A DNA stretch of 31,858 bases from Flavobacterium sp. (GCA_030153045.1 JASLID010000126.1:1-31858); one strand, 5' to 3'; counted from the first letter of the stretch, positions 8,116 through 15,764 are shown. The notes: generated by a model not told the origin, from the letters alone. Made by a program: numbers and translations.

Positions 8116-9132
8116 ATGAGTTATTATTTTGTTTTACCGATTTATACAAGACTTACAAGAGACCAACAAACTGCTGTTGATGAAACTGAACCCATTGCAT
8201 TATCGGGTGGACCGGGTACTGGTAAAAGTGTTGTTTGTCTTTGGCGGCATATCAGAAATTATGATACTGGTGCAAAAGAAAGTTTGTTATTAACCTATAC
8301 AAAAACGCTTGAACATTGTTTGAAAAAATGGTCTGAATCAATTAGTGAAGAAGCTGCTGAAAATATAAATAGAACTTTACATTGGACTTACAATGAAGTA
8401 AAAAATTATAAGGAGATAATTATTGATGAAGGGCAAGATATACAGATTGATAGGTATAATATAATTAAAAGTCATGCTGAAATTGTATGTTATGGTGCTG
8501 ATGAAGCGCAAAGTTTATATAATGGATGCACCCCAGAAGAATTAGCGAGATTATTTCCTAATAACGAAGAAATAACTTTACAAAAGAATTTTAGAAACTC
8601 TAAAGAGATATTAGAATTTACAAAATCTGTTTTTCCAGATATTTTAATTTCACAAGAAACAATTGAAAATTCTAACATAACAGATGTTTTGCCGATTATG
8701 AAAATTACAGGTTGGGAACAAGAGGATGAAATTTCAGAAATTATGGACATAATCTATGACTTTCAAGGAGATACACATAATATTGGAATATTAGTTGCGT
8801 CTCAAAAAGATGTTGATACATATTATAATATTATCCGAGATAATTTAAATGATGATATTGAATGTAGTAAATATCAAGGAGAAGATGCAGATTTCACTTC
8901 GTTTAGTGGCATACATGTTACAACTTACAAATCATCAAAAGGAACAGAATTTGATACAGTTATAATGCCAAATTTCGATAGGTTTAAATGGCATCTTGAA
9001 AATACAGAAAATGTAAACGAAGAAGATTATTATGTTGCTTTTACAAGAACAAAAATTAATTTGTTTTTATTATGTAAAAAAAACCCAAATGTTGGAAATA
9101 CAGCAACTTACGAAATAGAAGAAATAGAATAA
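8116..9132 (+). CDS. Minimal UvrD-like superfamily 1 helicase/ATPase
   Basis: At 338 residues this is less than half the length of UvrD, yet it keeps the core motifs: Q-motif LTRDQQTAV (13-21), Walker A GGPGTGKS (31-38), Walker B IIIDEGQD (D104, E105), III GADEAQ (127-132), IV KNFRN (157-161), V TTYKSSKGTEFD (269-280) and VI YYVAFTRTK with R311. The large 1B and 2B insertions of UvrD/Rep are absent, so it is a bare two-RecA-domain motor. Such proteins may translocate on or remodel nucleic acid, or act as ATP-driven switches. It starts 1 nt after the AlkB-like stop and ends 2 nt before the next gene, so it belongs to the same operon and possibly the same complex. Confidence 0.85.
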   Translation: MSYYFVLPIYTRLTRDQQTAVDETEPIALSGGPGTGKSVVCLWRHIRNYDTGAKESLLLTYTKTLEHCLKKWSESISEEAAENINRTLHWTYNEVKNYKEIIIDEGQDIQIDRYNIIKSHAEIVCYGADEAQSLYNGCTPEELARLFPNNEEITLQKNFRNSKEILEFTKSVFPDILISQETIENSNITDVLPIMKITGWEQEDEISEIMDIIYDFQGDTHNIGILVASQKDVDTYYNIIRDNLNDDIECSKYQGEDADFTSFSGIHVTTYKSSKGTEFDTVIMPNFDRFKWHLENTENVNEEDYYVAFTRTKINLFLLCKKNPNVGNTATYEIEEIE

Positions 9133-9134
9133 AT

Positions 9135-10889
9135 ATGGAAGCAAATAAATATTATTTACCGTTAGAATCAAAAAATTTAGCTCACTATTTTGCTAAGGCT
9201 TGTTTATGCCCAGTTAGTTATATAGCAAATAGAAATGAAGATATTCAAAATTTATTTCCAAATTATATTCTGTTATCAAATGAAAAATTTGTACAAGATA
9301 CCAACTGCTCGTTAGAAATTATTTTAAATGCTAATGAAGAGAAAGTTTTGAAAATATCAGAAAATTTCTTTTTGTTTGAAAAACCACTTCCTATTACAAG
9401 AGTAAAAAAAATTAATTTTAAAAGTATAGTTCAAAAAGTACAAACTAGTTTTGATATAAATAGTGGTGCAGCATTTTTGCCAGAGGAATTAACTGAAGTT
9501 GATGAAAGAACTGAGAGTATAAATACTTATCAACTTAAAAATATCAATAAATCATTAAATAATAATGATTGGAATAATAAGTTAGATTTATTTAATAGAA
9601 TTCTTGGTGGTTTTTCAGTAATGAGTATTTCTGGAATTGAAAATTCATACCCAATGGATTATTTTCAAACACTTTCGACTTTTAATAAGTTAATAAAAGA
9701 CGAGTTATTAAATCAATCAGTTCCTACTAATAATAACTACGAATGGGCTTTAATCAAAGGGGATAAATTCGTTGAGTTATATGAGGCTATTCATTCTAGG
9801 ATTGATGCAGAAACAATTAATCATTTTTCATCAAAAGAGAATATTGAACTAACACGAAATAATGGTAAAATAGTAACCGACAGAATCCAAAAGAAATCGA
9901 ATACATACAACATCGCTACTTTAGGGTCATATGGCGAAGGAACTAGGCTATCAATTGATAACTTTATTTCTGATTTGGTATCGGATAAATTCCCGCCAGA
10001 AAAAAAAGAAGGGCTTTCTTTAATGTTTGGTGTAAATCAAGGGTATGAAATTTTCAGGAATAAATACAAAACACAAAATTTCGAGATTGATATTAAGTTT
10101 AAATTAAATAGTCAATTAGATTACTGTACAATAGAAAGTATTTATCAGTTTGTGTTTAATGGAGAAACTAATAACAGTTCTTTCAAGTATTTGTTATGGT
10201 GTCCTGAATACAAAGAGTTAAGAGATTTTAACAGTTATGAGACTTTTGATATTCTTGATAGAACATTCATTATTAAAAAAAAAGAAAGAGAAAACCATTT
10301 TCATTCGTTCCAAAGTTTATTTCAAAGCATTTCTAAAGAAACTATTTATGGTAAATTAATAGCCGAACATATAAAATACTTACCTCCATTTGCAAAAATA
10401 GATAGTAAAGAATCTACAGCTAATTATTTTGCTAATATTCTGGAAGATAGTTTACAGGATTATGCAAAAACCTTTTTCTTAAAAGGAGGTCAAGAAGCAT
10501 TGGATAATGAGCAGAAAAACAATAAAGAAGTATTAAGAGAATTAGAGAATACCATTGAATTACAAAAAGCTAAAATAAAGGAACTAGAATCAAAATTAAA
10601 TCCACCTGGTAAAACATATCTTGATAAAAAAGAAGAAGTTGAATTAAAACCAAAGATTATCGCAACTAAGAATTTTGATAATACTGAACCAACTTTGCTA
10701 CCTATTGAAGATGATGATGACTATATTTTTAATAAAAGAAAGAAAGATTTAAAAGCTATGGGTGTTACTAAATTGAGAACTGAAGCTAAAAGTATAGGTA
10801 TAAAAAATGTTAATGAATTTACTAAAGAAAAAGAGAGTATCTCAAAATTAGCGGACATGATTTTAGCTATTGAATTTAAACGTAATTAG
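9135..10889 (+). CDS. Unknown 584-residue protein with coiled coil and SAP-like tail
   Basis: I do not recognise this family. The first 440 residues or so look like a mixed alpha/beta globular region with no signal peptide, no membrane segment and no obvious catalytic motif; one stretch (KNLAHYFAKACLCPVSYI) carries two cysteines. Residues about 457-493 form a strong heptad coiled coil (KEVLRELENTIELQKAKIKE), followed by an acidic linker. The last 50 residues (KKDLKAMGVTKLRTEAKSIG) resemble a SAP or Rho-N-like helical DNA-binding motif. It sits third in the operon, 2 nt after the minimal helicase and 4 nt before the methyltransferase-like gene. A scaffold or target-recognition subunit that oligomerises through the coil and touches DNA through its tail is plausible but inferred. 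Confidence 0.7.
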   Translation: MEANKYYLPLESKNLAHYFAKACLCPVSYIANRNEDIQNLFPNYILLSNEKFVQDTNCSLEIILNANEEKVLKISENFFLFEKPLPITRVKKINFKSIVQKVQTSFDINSGAAFLPEELTEVDERTESINTYQLKNINKSLNNNDWNNKLDLFNRILGGFSVMSISGIENSYPMDYFQTLSTFNKLIKDELLNQSVPTNNNYEWALIKGDKFVELYEAIHSRIDAETINHFSSKENIELTRNNGKIVTDRIQKKSNTYNIATLGSYGEGTRLSIDNFISDLVSDKFPPEKKEGLSLMFGVNQGYEIFRNKYKTQNFEIDIKFKLNSQLDYCTIESIYQFVFNGETNNSSFKYLLWCPEYKELRDFNSYETFDILDRTFIIKKKERENHFHSFQSLFQSISKETIYGKLIAEHIKYLPPFAKIDSKESTANYFANILEDSLQDYAKTFFLKGGQEALDNEQKNNKEVLRELENTIELQKAKIKELESKLNPPGKTYLDKKEEVELKPKIIATKNFDNTEPTLLPIEDDDDYIFNKRKKDLKAMGVTKLRTEAKSIGIKNVNEFTKEKESISKLADMILAIEFKRN

Positions 10890-10893
10890 TAGC

Positions 10894-12357
10894 ATGGATA
10901 TTCTTGAAAAATTAGTTGATAATGTTGATACCACAAAGAAATTAAGTGTATTCATAACCAATCATAATAACGAACTTTACGATTTTCTTTTCACACAAAA
11001 TTTCACACAATTAAATGATTCAAAGGATAGAATTGACAATTTAATTTTAAACAATATCCAAAAGATAAGGAGATTAAATTTTAGTAATAATGAATCTATC
11101 TTTTTTGTAAATATGTTATTAGATACGTCTGAGAGATTAGGTCTTCTATTATCATTTCAAAGGCTATATAATTTACTATTTAAAAATAATTGTTCAATAG
11201 GAAATAGACTTACAGCATCTTCTTTATATTTAATAGGAATAAGAAATATTAATGATTACGAAGATAGGTTGCCAGGGATTTTAGAACATCTTAAAATAGC
11301 ATATGAAGAAGAAGAAGATAATGAAGATAATGTTGTATCCGTTGTAATAAAATTTTATGCCCACTTAGTAAATAATTTTGGTCATTACAATACAGCAGGA
11401 GTTAATAGAATTCGTAAAATTTTGCTGTCAAAAATTGGAGAGCATTCGTTTTTAGAGAATGAAAACATTAAAGATGCTTTAAATTTAGATTTAGCACATT
11501 TTAATTTAGTCTATAAAAAAATTCAATTAGGATTAGATACCTTTTTAACTAGAAGTAAATTATATCCGTCTTATAATAAAGGACTTTTATTAATTGAGAA
11601 GGACACAGATTATTATGATTTACTACAAGCTTCGGATATAAGCTATGAAGATATTCAAGGGATTTCAGTAAAAAAATATAGAATGATTGCTGATGATAAG
11701 ATTTTTGAATCATTACAGAGAGGAGTGAAAATTCTTGAAGAGGAAGAACAACTATTTGCTTATATGCATAGTTATGGTAATATGCACTATAAGAAGTTAA
11801 CTTCTGCTTTTGATTTTTTGCCAAACGATTTTTTTGATAAAAAAATAAACATAACCGATTGGGGTTGCGGTCAAGCATTAGCATCAATGGTTTATTGTAA
11901 TTACATTCTAAAAAAACATGTAGATCAATTAATAAATTCGGTTACTTTAATTGAACCCTCTGAAATAGCTTTGAAAAGAGGTGCGTTGCATATAAATAAA
12001 TATTTGCCAGGGACTAAAGTTTTAACTTTAAATAAAGATTTAGACTCTCTTGAACCGAAAGATTTTATTCAAGATTCTATAAATATTAATCTCCACTTAT
12101 TTTCAAATATTTTAGATATTGACTTTTTTTCATTAACTGATTTAATCAAATTAATAGAAAATAAATTTAAGGGAACTAATTATTTTATTTGTGCAAGTCC
12201 TTATGTTACAGATTTAAAGACACTGAGATTGGATAGCTTTTGCAATCATTTTTCAGAAAAAGAAAATTACGAAATGATTTATTCTATCAATAATAAAAAA
12301 GGAACTTGGATAAATAATTGGGCTAGAGTAATTAGAGTTTTTAAAGTTGATATCTAG
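10894..12357 (+). CDS. Helical N-domain plus class I methyltransferase-like protein
   Basis: The ATG at 10894 gives 487 residues. A TTG in frame at 10870 would overlap the previous gene by 20 nt and is less likely. The first 300 residues or so are helix-rich and unrecognised. The C-terminal third looks like a class I SAM-dependent methyltransferase: motif I ITDWGCGQA (D322, G324, G326), motif II VTLIEPSEIAL (E354) and a post-II strand NLHLFSNILDI. The DWGCG and EPSE pattern is somewhat like the Rsm22 group of RNA methyltransferases. No NPPY or SPPY motif of amino-methyltransferases is present, so the target is open and may be RNA. It ends the AlkB-helicase-unknown operon. Pairing a demethylase-type enzyme with a methyltransferase-like one in one transcript is unusual. 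Confidence 0.75.
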   Translation: MDILEKLVDNVDTTKKLSVFITNHNNELYDFLFTQNFTQLNDSKDRIDNLILNNIQKIRRLNFSNNESIFFVNMLLDTSERLGLLLSFQRLYNLLFKNNCSIGNRLTASSLYLIGIRNINDYEDRLPGILEHLKIAYEEEEDNEDNVVSVVIKFYAHLVNNFGHYNTAGVNRIRKILLSKIGEHSFLENENIKDALNLDLAHFNLVYKKIQLGLDTFLTRSKLYPSYNKGLLLIEKDTDYYDLLQASDISYEDIQGISVKKYRMIADDKIFESLQRGVKILEEEEQLFAYMHSYGNMHYKKLTSAFDFLPNDFFDKKINITDWGCGQALASMVYCNYILKKHVDQLINSVTLIEPSEIALKRGALHINKYLPGTKVLTLNKDLDSLEPKDFIQDSININLHLFSNILDIDFFSLTDLIKLIENKFKGTNYFICASPYVTDLKTLRLDSFCNHFSEKENYEMIYSINNKKGTWINNWARVIRVFKVDI

Positions 12358-12376
12358 ATTTACTGATGCAAATTGT

Positions 12377-12766
12377 TTAAAATGTTCGTTGTGTCAGTCG
12401 GTAAATCCATTCTTGAAGTTCATGTACCGTTTTGAGACCTATTACTGGATTATCTCCTAGGGAATAGTCATTTTTAATTGTAATATAAAAATGATTTTCG
12501 GTAGTTTTTATAATCCAATCAACATTAGTCTCTTTATTTAATATAGTTGAACCAATGTTAAGCCCAAATTTGTTTAACCATTCTTCGTTCAACATAATCA
12601 CTTCCCATTCTGTATCATCAATTGTAATAGTTTCCAATTTTTCATTTTCAATAAGAATGTTCGTTTTTGTCATATTTACGACTTTCCAAATTTCATTTTT
12701 ATATTTGATTAATGCTCCTTCTACTAAAAATGGATTTAAGTTATTTTCTACATCAAAATTTATCAT
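12377..12766 (-). CDS. Hypothetical VHELQ-type small protein
   Basis: This is a 129-residue soluble protein. The N-terminal half alternates short strands (GALIKYKNEIWKVVNM), like a small beta-barrel. The middle has LNEEWLNKFGL, and the C-terminus has LKTVHELQEWIYRLT. From memory, many small Bacteroidota phage and mobile-element proteins end in a similar VHxLQNLYFALTG motif and carry an EWLxKFGF motif. The function of that group is unknown to me. It is convergent with the four-gene operon, with only 19 nt between the stops. The orientation change marks the end of the plus-strand island. Confidence 0.7.
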   Translation of the reverse strand: MINFDVENNLNPFLVEGALIKYKNEIWKVVNMTKTNILIENEKLETITIDDTEWEVIMLNEEWLNKFGLNIGSTILNKETNVDWIIKTTENHFYITIKNDYSLGDNPVIGLKTVHELQEWIYRLTQRTF

Positions 12767-12842
12767 TTGCGATTATATTTTTTTTAATTATTTTTTCTAA
12801 ACGATAAGAGTTTTTCTGATATTGTACCATTTTATCAGTTTT

Positions 12843-12907
12843 ACACACAACGTCCCACCGGCTTCATGAAGGCGGGGAAATTTGTTCCCCAATCTTTTCG
12901 TTAGGAC
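12843..12907. repeat. Structured GC-rich intergenic element with inverted ends
   Basis: In an otherwise AT-rich gap this 65-bp segment is GC-rich. It contains a palindrome CTTCATGAAG (12862-12871) and a hairpin GGGGAA-ATTTG-TTCCCC (12874-12890), and it is framed by ACACAACG (12845-12852) and CGTTAGG (12899-12905). The layout recalls short non-autonomous or att-like repeats that separate orphan genes in Bacteroidota. It does not satisfy the integron attC core consensus. Its copy number elsewhere is unknown. Confidence 0.4.
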
Positions 12908-13012
12908 TGGTTAAATATATAAAATCACCTTTAAATTTAGCCTTAAAACCCAATTTCATGAAACCGCTGCTAACTGCAGATTTTAATGTCTAATAAAACG
13001 ATTTTAATTCAA

Positions 13013-13981
13013 TTATTCATCGATGATTGTTTTCCTAACTTCATCATATCTGAATGTTATATGATGTTGTTTGACGTTCAAAACAGTATCATCATCCTTG
13101 TCTATTGTTCCGTACACAAAAAGATATAGCCCGATATTGGGATCGGTTCTTTTATCTTTAAATGCTTTAAATGCTTTTTCAAATAGCAAATCATATTTAT
13201 TCTTTAATCTCGATAAGATGTTTTTGGAAATAGATTTTTTATCAATTTTTACAGAATAATGGTTAAGTCCATTTGTTTTTTGATCCTGGTTTTTGAAACC
13301 GAATAAAGTGAATAAAACGTTTTCAGAATTTTTATTAAAAACATTTCTATTTATTCTTGACAACATGATTCTGCCGTAAAATATTCTTTCATTTTGCAAA
13401 CTTGCAGAATCTGTGAATTCTGCTATACGTTTGAAAAAGTATCGATATTGAATTTTCTTACCATGTATTTCTATTTCGACATCTCTGTTGTGAGGATATC
13501 CTAAATACCAGTCCACAATTCTGTCTATGCTTTGAACTTTATTACTTCTATCGAATTTGATGTTTTCACTGTCAAATTCATATGATATAGATGTTTCACT
13601 AACGCGGCCAGTTACTCCGTCATCTTCATTACTGCTTTTAATTTTTGATACCTTAACATCAACATTATTTTCATCTTTTAAATCAAAAACTGACGGATAA
13701 CCAACTTTTTTAATTTCCGTTTTGCTCAATTTTTGGTTTTTTCCTTTCTGATGTAGCTTAGTTAGAATTGCATATTCGCAAGTTTCAATGTGTTCTTGTT
13801 TTCTGTATTTTTTGAAATGAGGTTTTTTGAGATTATTTTTTTTTACACAAGCTGGTGCCATGCGAACAGAACATTTCTCGTCGATGCATACAAATATAAT
13901 TTCATTGTAGTTTGGATAGAATTTAATCAAATCGTCAGCTTTAACAATTTCGCCGGTTTCAGCAATTCTAGCTTTTCTCAT
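13013..13981 (-). CDS. Hypothetical protein with CoiA-like N-terminal zinc site
   Basis: This is a 322-residue protein. Near the N-terminus C32, C37 and C45, then KPHFKKY (H55), H64 and C68 (EHIETC) form a zinc-binding pattern like the start of competence-protein CoiA-like and related restriction-type proteins, where KPHFxH.....H..C is typical. Beyond residue 80 the sequence is lysine-rich, soluble and unrecognised; no clear PD-(D/E)XK triad was found. It has 245 bp before the next minus-strand gene and about 220 bp upstream, so it is probably a monocistron. Its GC content matches the surrounding orphan genes. A nucleic-acid-related role is inferred from the zinc site alone. Confidence 0.7.
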   Translation of the reverse strand: MRKARIAETGEIVKADDLIKFYPNYNEIIFVCIDEKCSVRMAPACVKKNNLKKPHFKKYRKQEHIETCEYAILTKLHQKGKNQKLSKTEIKKVGYPSVFDLKDENNVDVKVSKIKSSNEDDGVTGRVSETSISYEFDSENIKFDRSNKVQSIDRIVDWYLGYPHNRDVEIEIHGKKIQYRYFFKRIAEFTDSASLQNERIFYGRIMLSRINRNVFNKNSENVLFTLFGFKNQDQKTNGLNHYSVKIDKKSISKNILSRLKNKYDLLFEKAFKAFKDKRTDPNIGLYLFVYGTIDKDDDTVLNVKQHHITFRYDEVRKTIIDE

Positions 13982-14198
13982 AGTTTACTCGCTTTATTTT
14001 ACCTTTGCATATAGACTTAAAAGCCTATTGTTTATAACGAATTTTTTAAACGAACTGCTAACTCTTAAATACACGAAACTTAAAAGCCTCCTGTAAATTT
14101 AAAAATCACCTTATTTATATTTAACAATTTATATCATGCAAAGCATAAAAATAAATTGCTAAACTATTATTTATTTGGTCGTGAGCACAGTCATATTA

Positions 14199-14483
14199 TT
14201 ATTGTAATCGATTCAGTAACCCCTTTAAAACTGAAAGATTACATGGGTTATTTCTATATTCTTGAGCGTTATAATTTCGATACCATCCAGCATTTATCAT
14301 TACTCCATTATTAGTATCATTTAAAGAAGTAAGTATGGTTGCAAGTGGTAATATTTTTGAATTTTGATTTATTGAATACTTAATTCCTCCATTGAACGTT
14401 CTACAATGATACAAATAATGGGTTTTACGAGAAGTTACGTGTAAAATTTCATCGACATATAAGTTATCCAATATTTCTTCCAT
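14199..14483 (-). CDS. Hypothetical 94-residue protein
   Basis: This is a small soluble protein with no signal peptide or membrane segment. Aromatic residues and histidines are concentrated in the first half (THYLYHC), and the C-terminal part is mixed. I see no known motif. The frame has a normal ATG and moderate codon use, but length alone does not prove it is expressed. It lies alone between the CoiA-like gene and the 42-residue membrane microprotein, all on the minus strand. Confidence 0.45.
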   Translation of the reverse strand: MEEILDNLYVDEILHVTSRKTHYLYHCRTFNGGIKYSINQNSKILPLATILTSLNDTNNGVMINAGWYRNYNAQEYRNNPCNLSVLKGLLNRLQ

Positions 14484-14682
14484 CTTATTTAAATTATTGT
14501 TTAGTAGACTTGGCTTAAAATTTCCAATTGATCTAGGTTTGGAATTAAAATCATCTTTTTAATAGCTTTTAATCCTCCAAAATTAGATAATACAATACTC
14601 TCTATTTTACGTTTTCCCGTAAAACCATAAATAAACTGATTATTGTCGAATCATTTATACGTATAAATACGCATTTTAAGAA
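14484..14682. other. Gene-free segment with palindromes
   Basis: No gene was seen here. The segment holds a 7-bp hairpin TTTTACG / CGTAAAA (14605-14611 and 14618-14624) and a 16-bp perfect palindrome ATTTATACGTATAAAT (14653-14668). Both lie upstream of the 94-residue minus-strand gene and could be operator-like sites. Confidence 0.45.
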
Positions 14683-14709
14683 AATAAAAAAGACGCTGAA
14701 ATGCGCCTT
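14683..14709 (-). terminator. Intrinsic terminator of the 42-residue gene
   Basis: On the minus strand AAGGCGC-ATTTCA-GCGTCTT forms a 7-bp stem with one G-T pair, followed directly by a T-rich run. It begins at the stop codon of the microprotein gene at 14709-14837, which supports that gene being real. Confidence 0.65.
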
Positions 14710-14837
14710 CATTTTATCTTCCTATTCCTCCAACTACCATTGTAATATTTACTTTTCCAATTCTCAAAAAACTTTCCTCTCAAGTAAATACCTACAAGCC
14801 ATACTATAATTATAGCTATTATTTCATACCATTTCAT
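14709..14837 (-). CDS. 42-residue single-pass membrane microprotein
   Basis: An ATG at 14837-14835 opens a 42-codon frame. It has one clear transmembrane helix (residues about 5-19, EIIAIIIVWLVGIYL) and a basic, aromatic cytoplasmic tail (NWKSKYYNGSWRNRK). A TATATTTG promoter-like element lies just upstream and an intrinsic terminator starts at the stop, so the unit looks like a tiny independent gene. The charge pattern, with a hydrophobic helix and a positive C-terminus, resembles small stress or toxin-type membrane peptides; no family is recognised. It is too short for standard gene callers and may be missing from automatic annotation. Confidence 0.5.
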   Translation of the reverse strand: MKWYEIIAIIIVWLVGIYLRGKFFENWKSKYYNGSWRNRKIK

Positions 14838-14970
14838 TTCTCAAATATATAACGATGTGATGGTTTCTTTTTATTAGAGAATTAAAGACATCCTTTTTGA
14901 CAACTTTTTCTCCCAAATAGACAACATTTGTAAACCATAATAAAAAAAATAAAAAATGTAAAATCATCTT

Positions 14971-15246
14971 TTATTTTTTCTCATTTATCTTCAACTTCTT
15001 ATCAACTTCTTCAACTCTTTTAAAATAGTTTGAAATAGTAATCTTATAATATTCACATAGTAAAAACAAAGTGCTAGGAGAAATATTTCCATCACCAGTT
15101 TCTATTCTTGCTATATTAATTGTAGTATTTTTTGTATCAAAAATATCCGTTATAACCGCATCTTGAGTCAAACCAGTTTCTGCACGAAGTTCTTTCAAAA
15201 CCTTTCGCATTGCGGACAATAACTGATTGTTTTTTATTTGTTTCAT
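14971..15246 (-). CDS. XRE-family HTH transcriptional regulator
   Basis: This is a 91-residue protein consisting almost entirely of a Cro/C1-type helix-turn-helix: LLSAMRKVLKELRAETGLTQDAVITDIFD, then an IARIETGDGNISPSTLFLLCEYY recognition and packing region. The KKLKINEKK tail is basic. It binds DNA, probably as a dimer, and such small XRE proteins usually repress their own promoter or a neighbouring mobile-element operon. A nested palindrome 24-62 nt upstream of the start (15270-15308) is an obvious candidate operator. No toxin partner is adjacent, so an antitoxin role is not supported. Confidence 0.85.
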   Translation of the reverse strand: MKQIKNNQLLSAMRKVLKELRAETGLTQDAVITDIFDTKNTTINIARIETGDGNISPSTLFLLCEYYKITISNYFKRVEEVDKKLKINEKK

Positions 15247-15269
15247 ATTATTTCAAAGTGACACAGAAA

Positions 15270-15308
15270 AAAACATTAACACAACGACATATATGTCGGT
15301 AATGTTTT
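15270..15308. promoter_or_regulatory. Nested palindrome, candidate operator of the XRE regulator
   Basis: An inner 14-bp perfect palindrome CGACATATATGTCG (15285-15298) is enclosed by perfect 9-bp arms AAAACATTA (15270-15278) and TAATGTTTT (15300-15308). It sits just upstream of the minus-strand XRE gene, which favours autoregulation by a dimeric HTH protein. Confidence 0.55.
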
Positions 15309-15340
15309 TTATATTTGCCTTGATGATACTATAAATAGTA

Positions 15341-15547
15341 TTAAATTTGCGATTCTTCAAATACAATATTGAAGCATTCGCTTTGAATCTCGCCATTGAA
15401 AACTGGTAATTTTTGCAACGAGATGATAAGTAAGATGCTCACGTCTATAGGCGTGGGCTCACTTATTGTTGCACGGTATACCAGTACCTCAATGGCAGTA
15501 AGCTGAGTTCCACGCTTTTTTATGCGGTAAACTTTCCTTTTTTTCAA
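15341..15547 (-). CDS. Doubtful 68-codon ORF
   Basis: This frame of 68 codons has only a TTG start at 15547 and no ATG upstream before a stop. The N-terminus is strongly basic (KKRKVYRIKKRG) and the middle contains VDVSILLIISL. No family is recognised. The DNA inside holds a long imperfect inverted repeat around 15427-15466 (ATAAGT ... CACG ... CGTG ... ACTTAT), so the segment may be a structured non-coding or repeat sequence instead of a gene. It is kept only because the frame is clean and lies between two regulated units. Confidence 0.3.
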   Translation of the reverse strand: MKKRKVYRIKKRGTQLTAIEVLVYRATISEPTPIDVSILLIISLQKLPVFNGEIQSECFNIVFEESQI

Positions 15548-15621
15548 AGCTAAACTTCACAATTTCACAGTTTCGCAAATACAAGAAGCATGACCTGGAA
15601 ATTCATTTTTCTGTGTCGCTA

Positions 15622-15675
15622 AATGCCACTAGGACTTAGCTGCATTAAGAAATAGTGGCATTGTTTTAAACAATG
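15622..15675. promoter_or_regulatory. Two overlapping inverted repeats upstream of susC
   Basis: AATGCCACTA (15622-15631) pairs perfectly with TAGTGGCATT (15653-15662) across a 21-nt loop. It overlaps a second perfect repeat, CATTGTTT-T-AAACAATG (15659-15675). The two are mutually exclusive as RNA structures, or they may be protein-binding sites. They lie 130-190 bp upstream of the SusC-like start. Confidence 0.4.
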
Positions 15676-15721
15676 TTAAACGCTAAACGTGTTGCCTATG
15701 ATGAAATAAACCTATTAACAT

Positions 15722-15764
15722 AAAAAAACCTCCTGTCCGCATGTTGGCGCATTTCGACAGAAGG
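15722..15764 (-). terminator. Minus-strand terminator in the susC leader
   Basis: CCTCCTGTC (15729-15737) pairs with GACAGAAGG (15756-15764) with one mismatch. On the minus strand the stem is followed by seven T (complement of A 15722-15728). Read on the plus strand it is a leader hairpin 45 nt before the susC ATG. No annotated minus-strand gene ends here, so it would serve an antisense transcript. Confidence 0.5.

Noticed and set aside
10870..10893. TTG start extending the methyltransferase-like protein by eight residues
   Set aside because: It overlaps the upstream gene by 20 nt, while the ATG at 10894 sits 4 nt after the stop, matching the spacing of the other genes in the operon.
12843..12907. 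Integron attC site
   Set aside because: The ends ACACAACG and CGTTAGGA do not satisfy RYYYAAC / GTTRRRY, and no integrase or cassette array is present.
14000..14007. TACCTTTG as a plus-strand promoter element
   Set aside because: There is no TTG at the right distance upstream and no plus-strand gene downstream.
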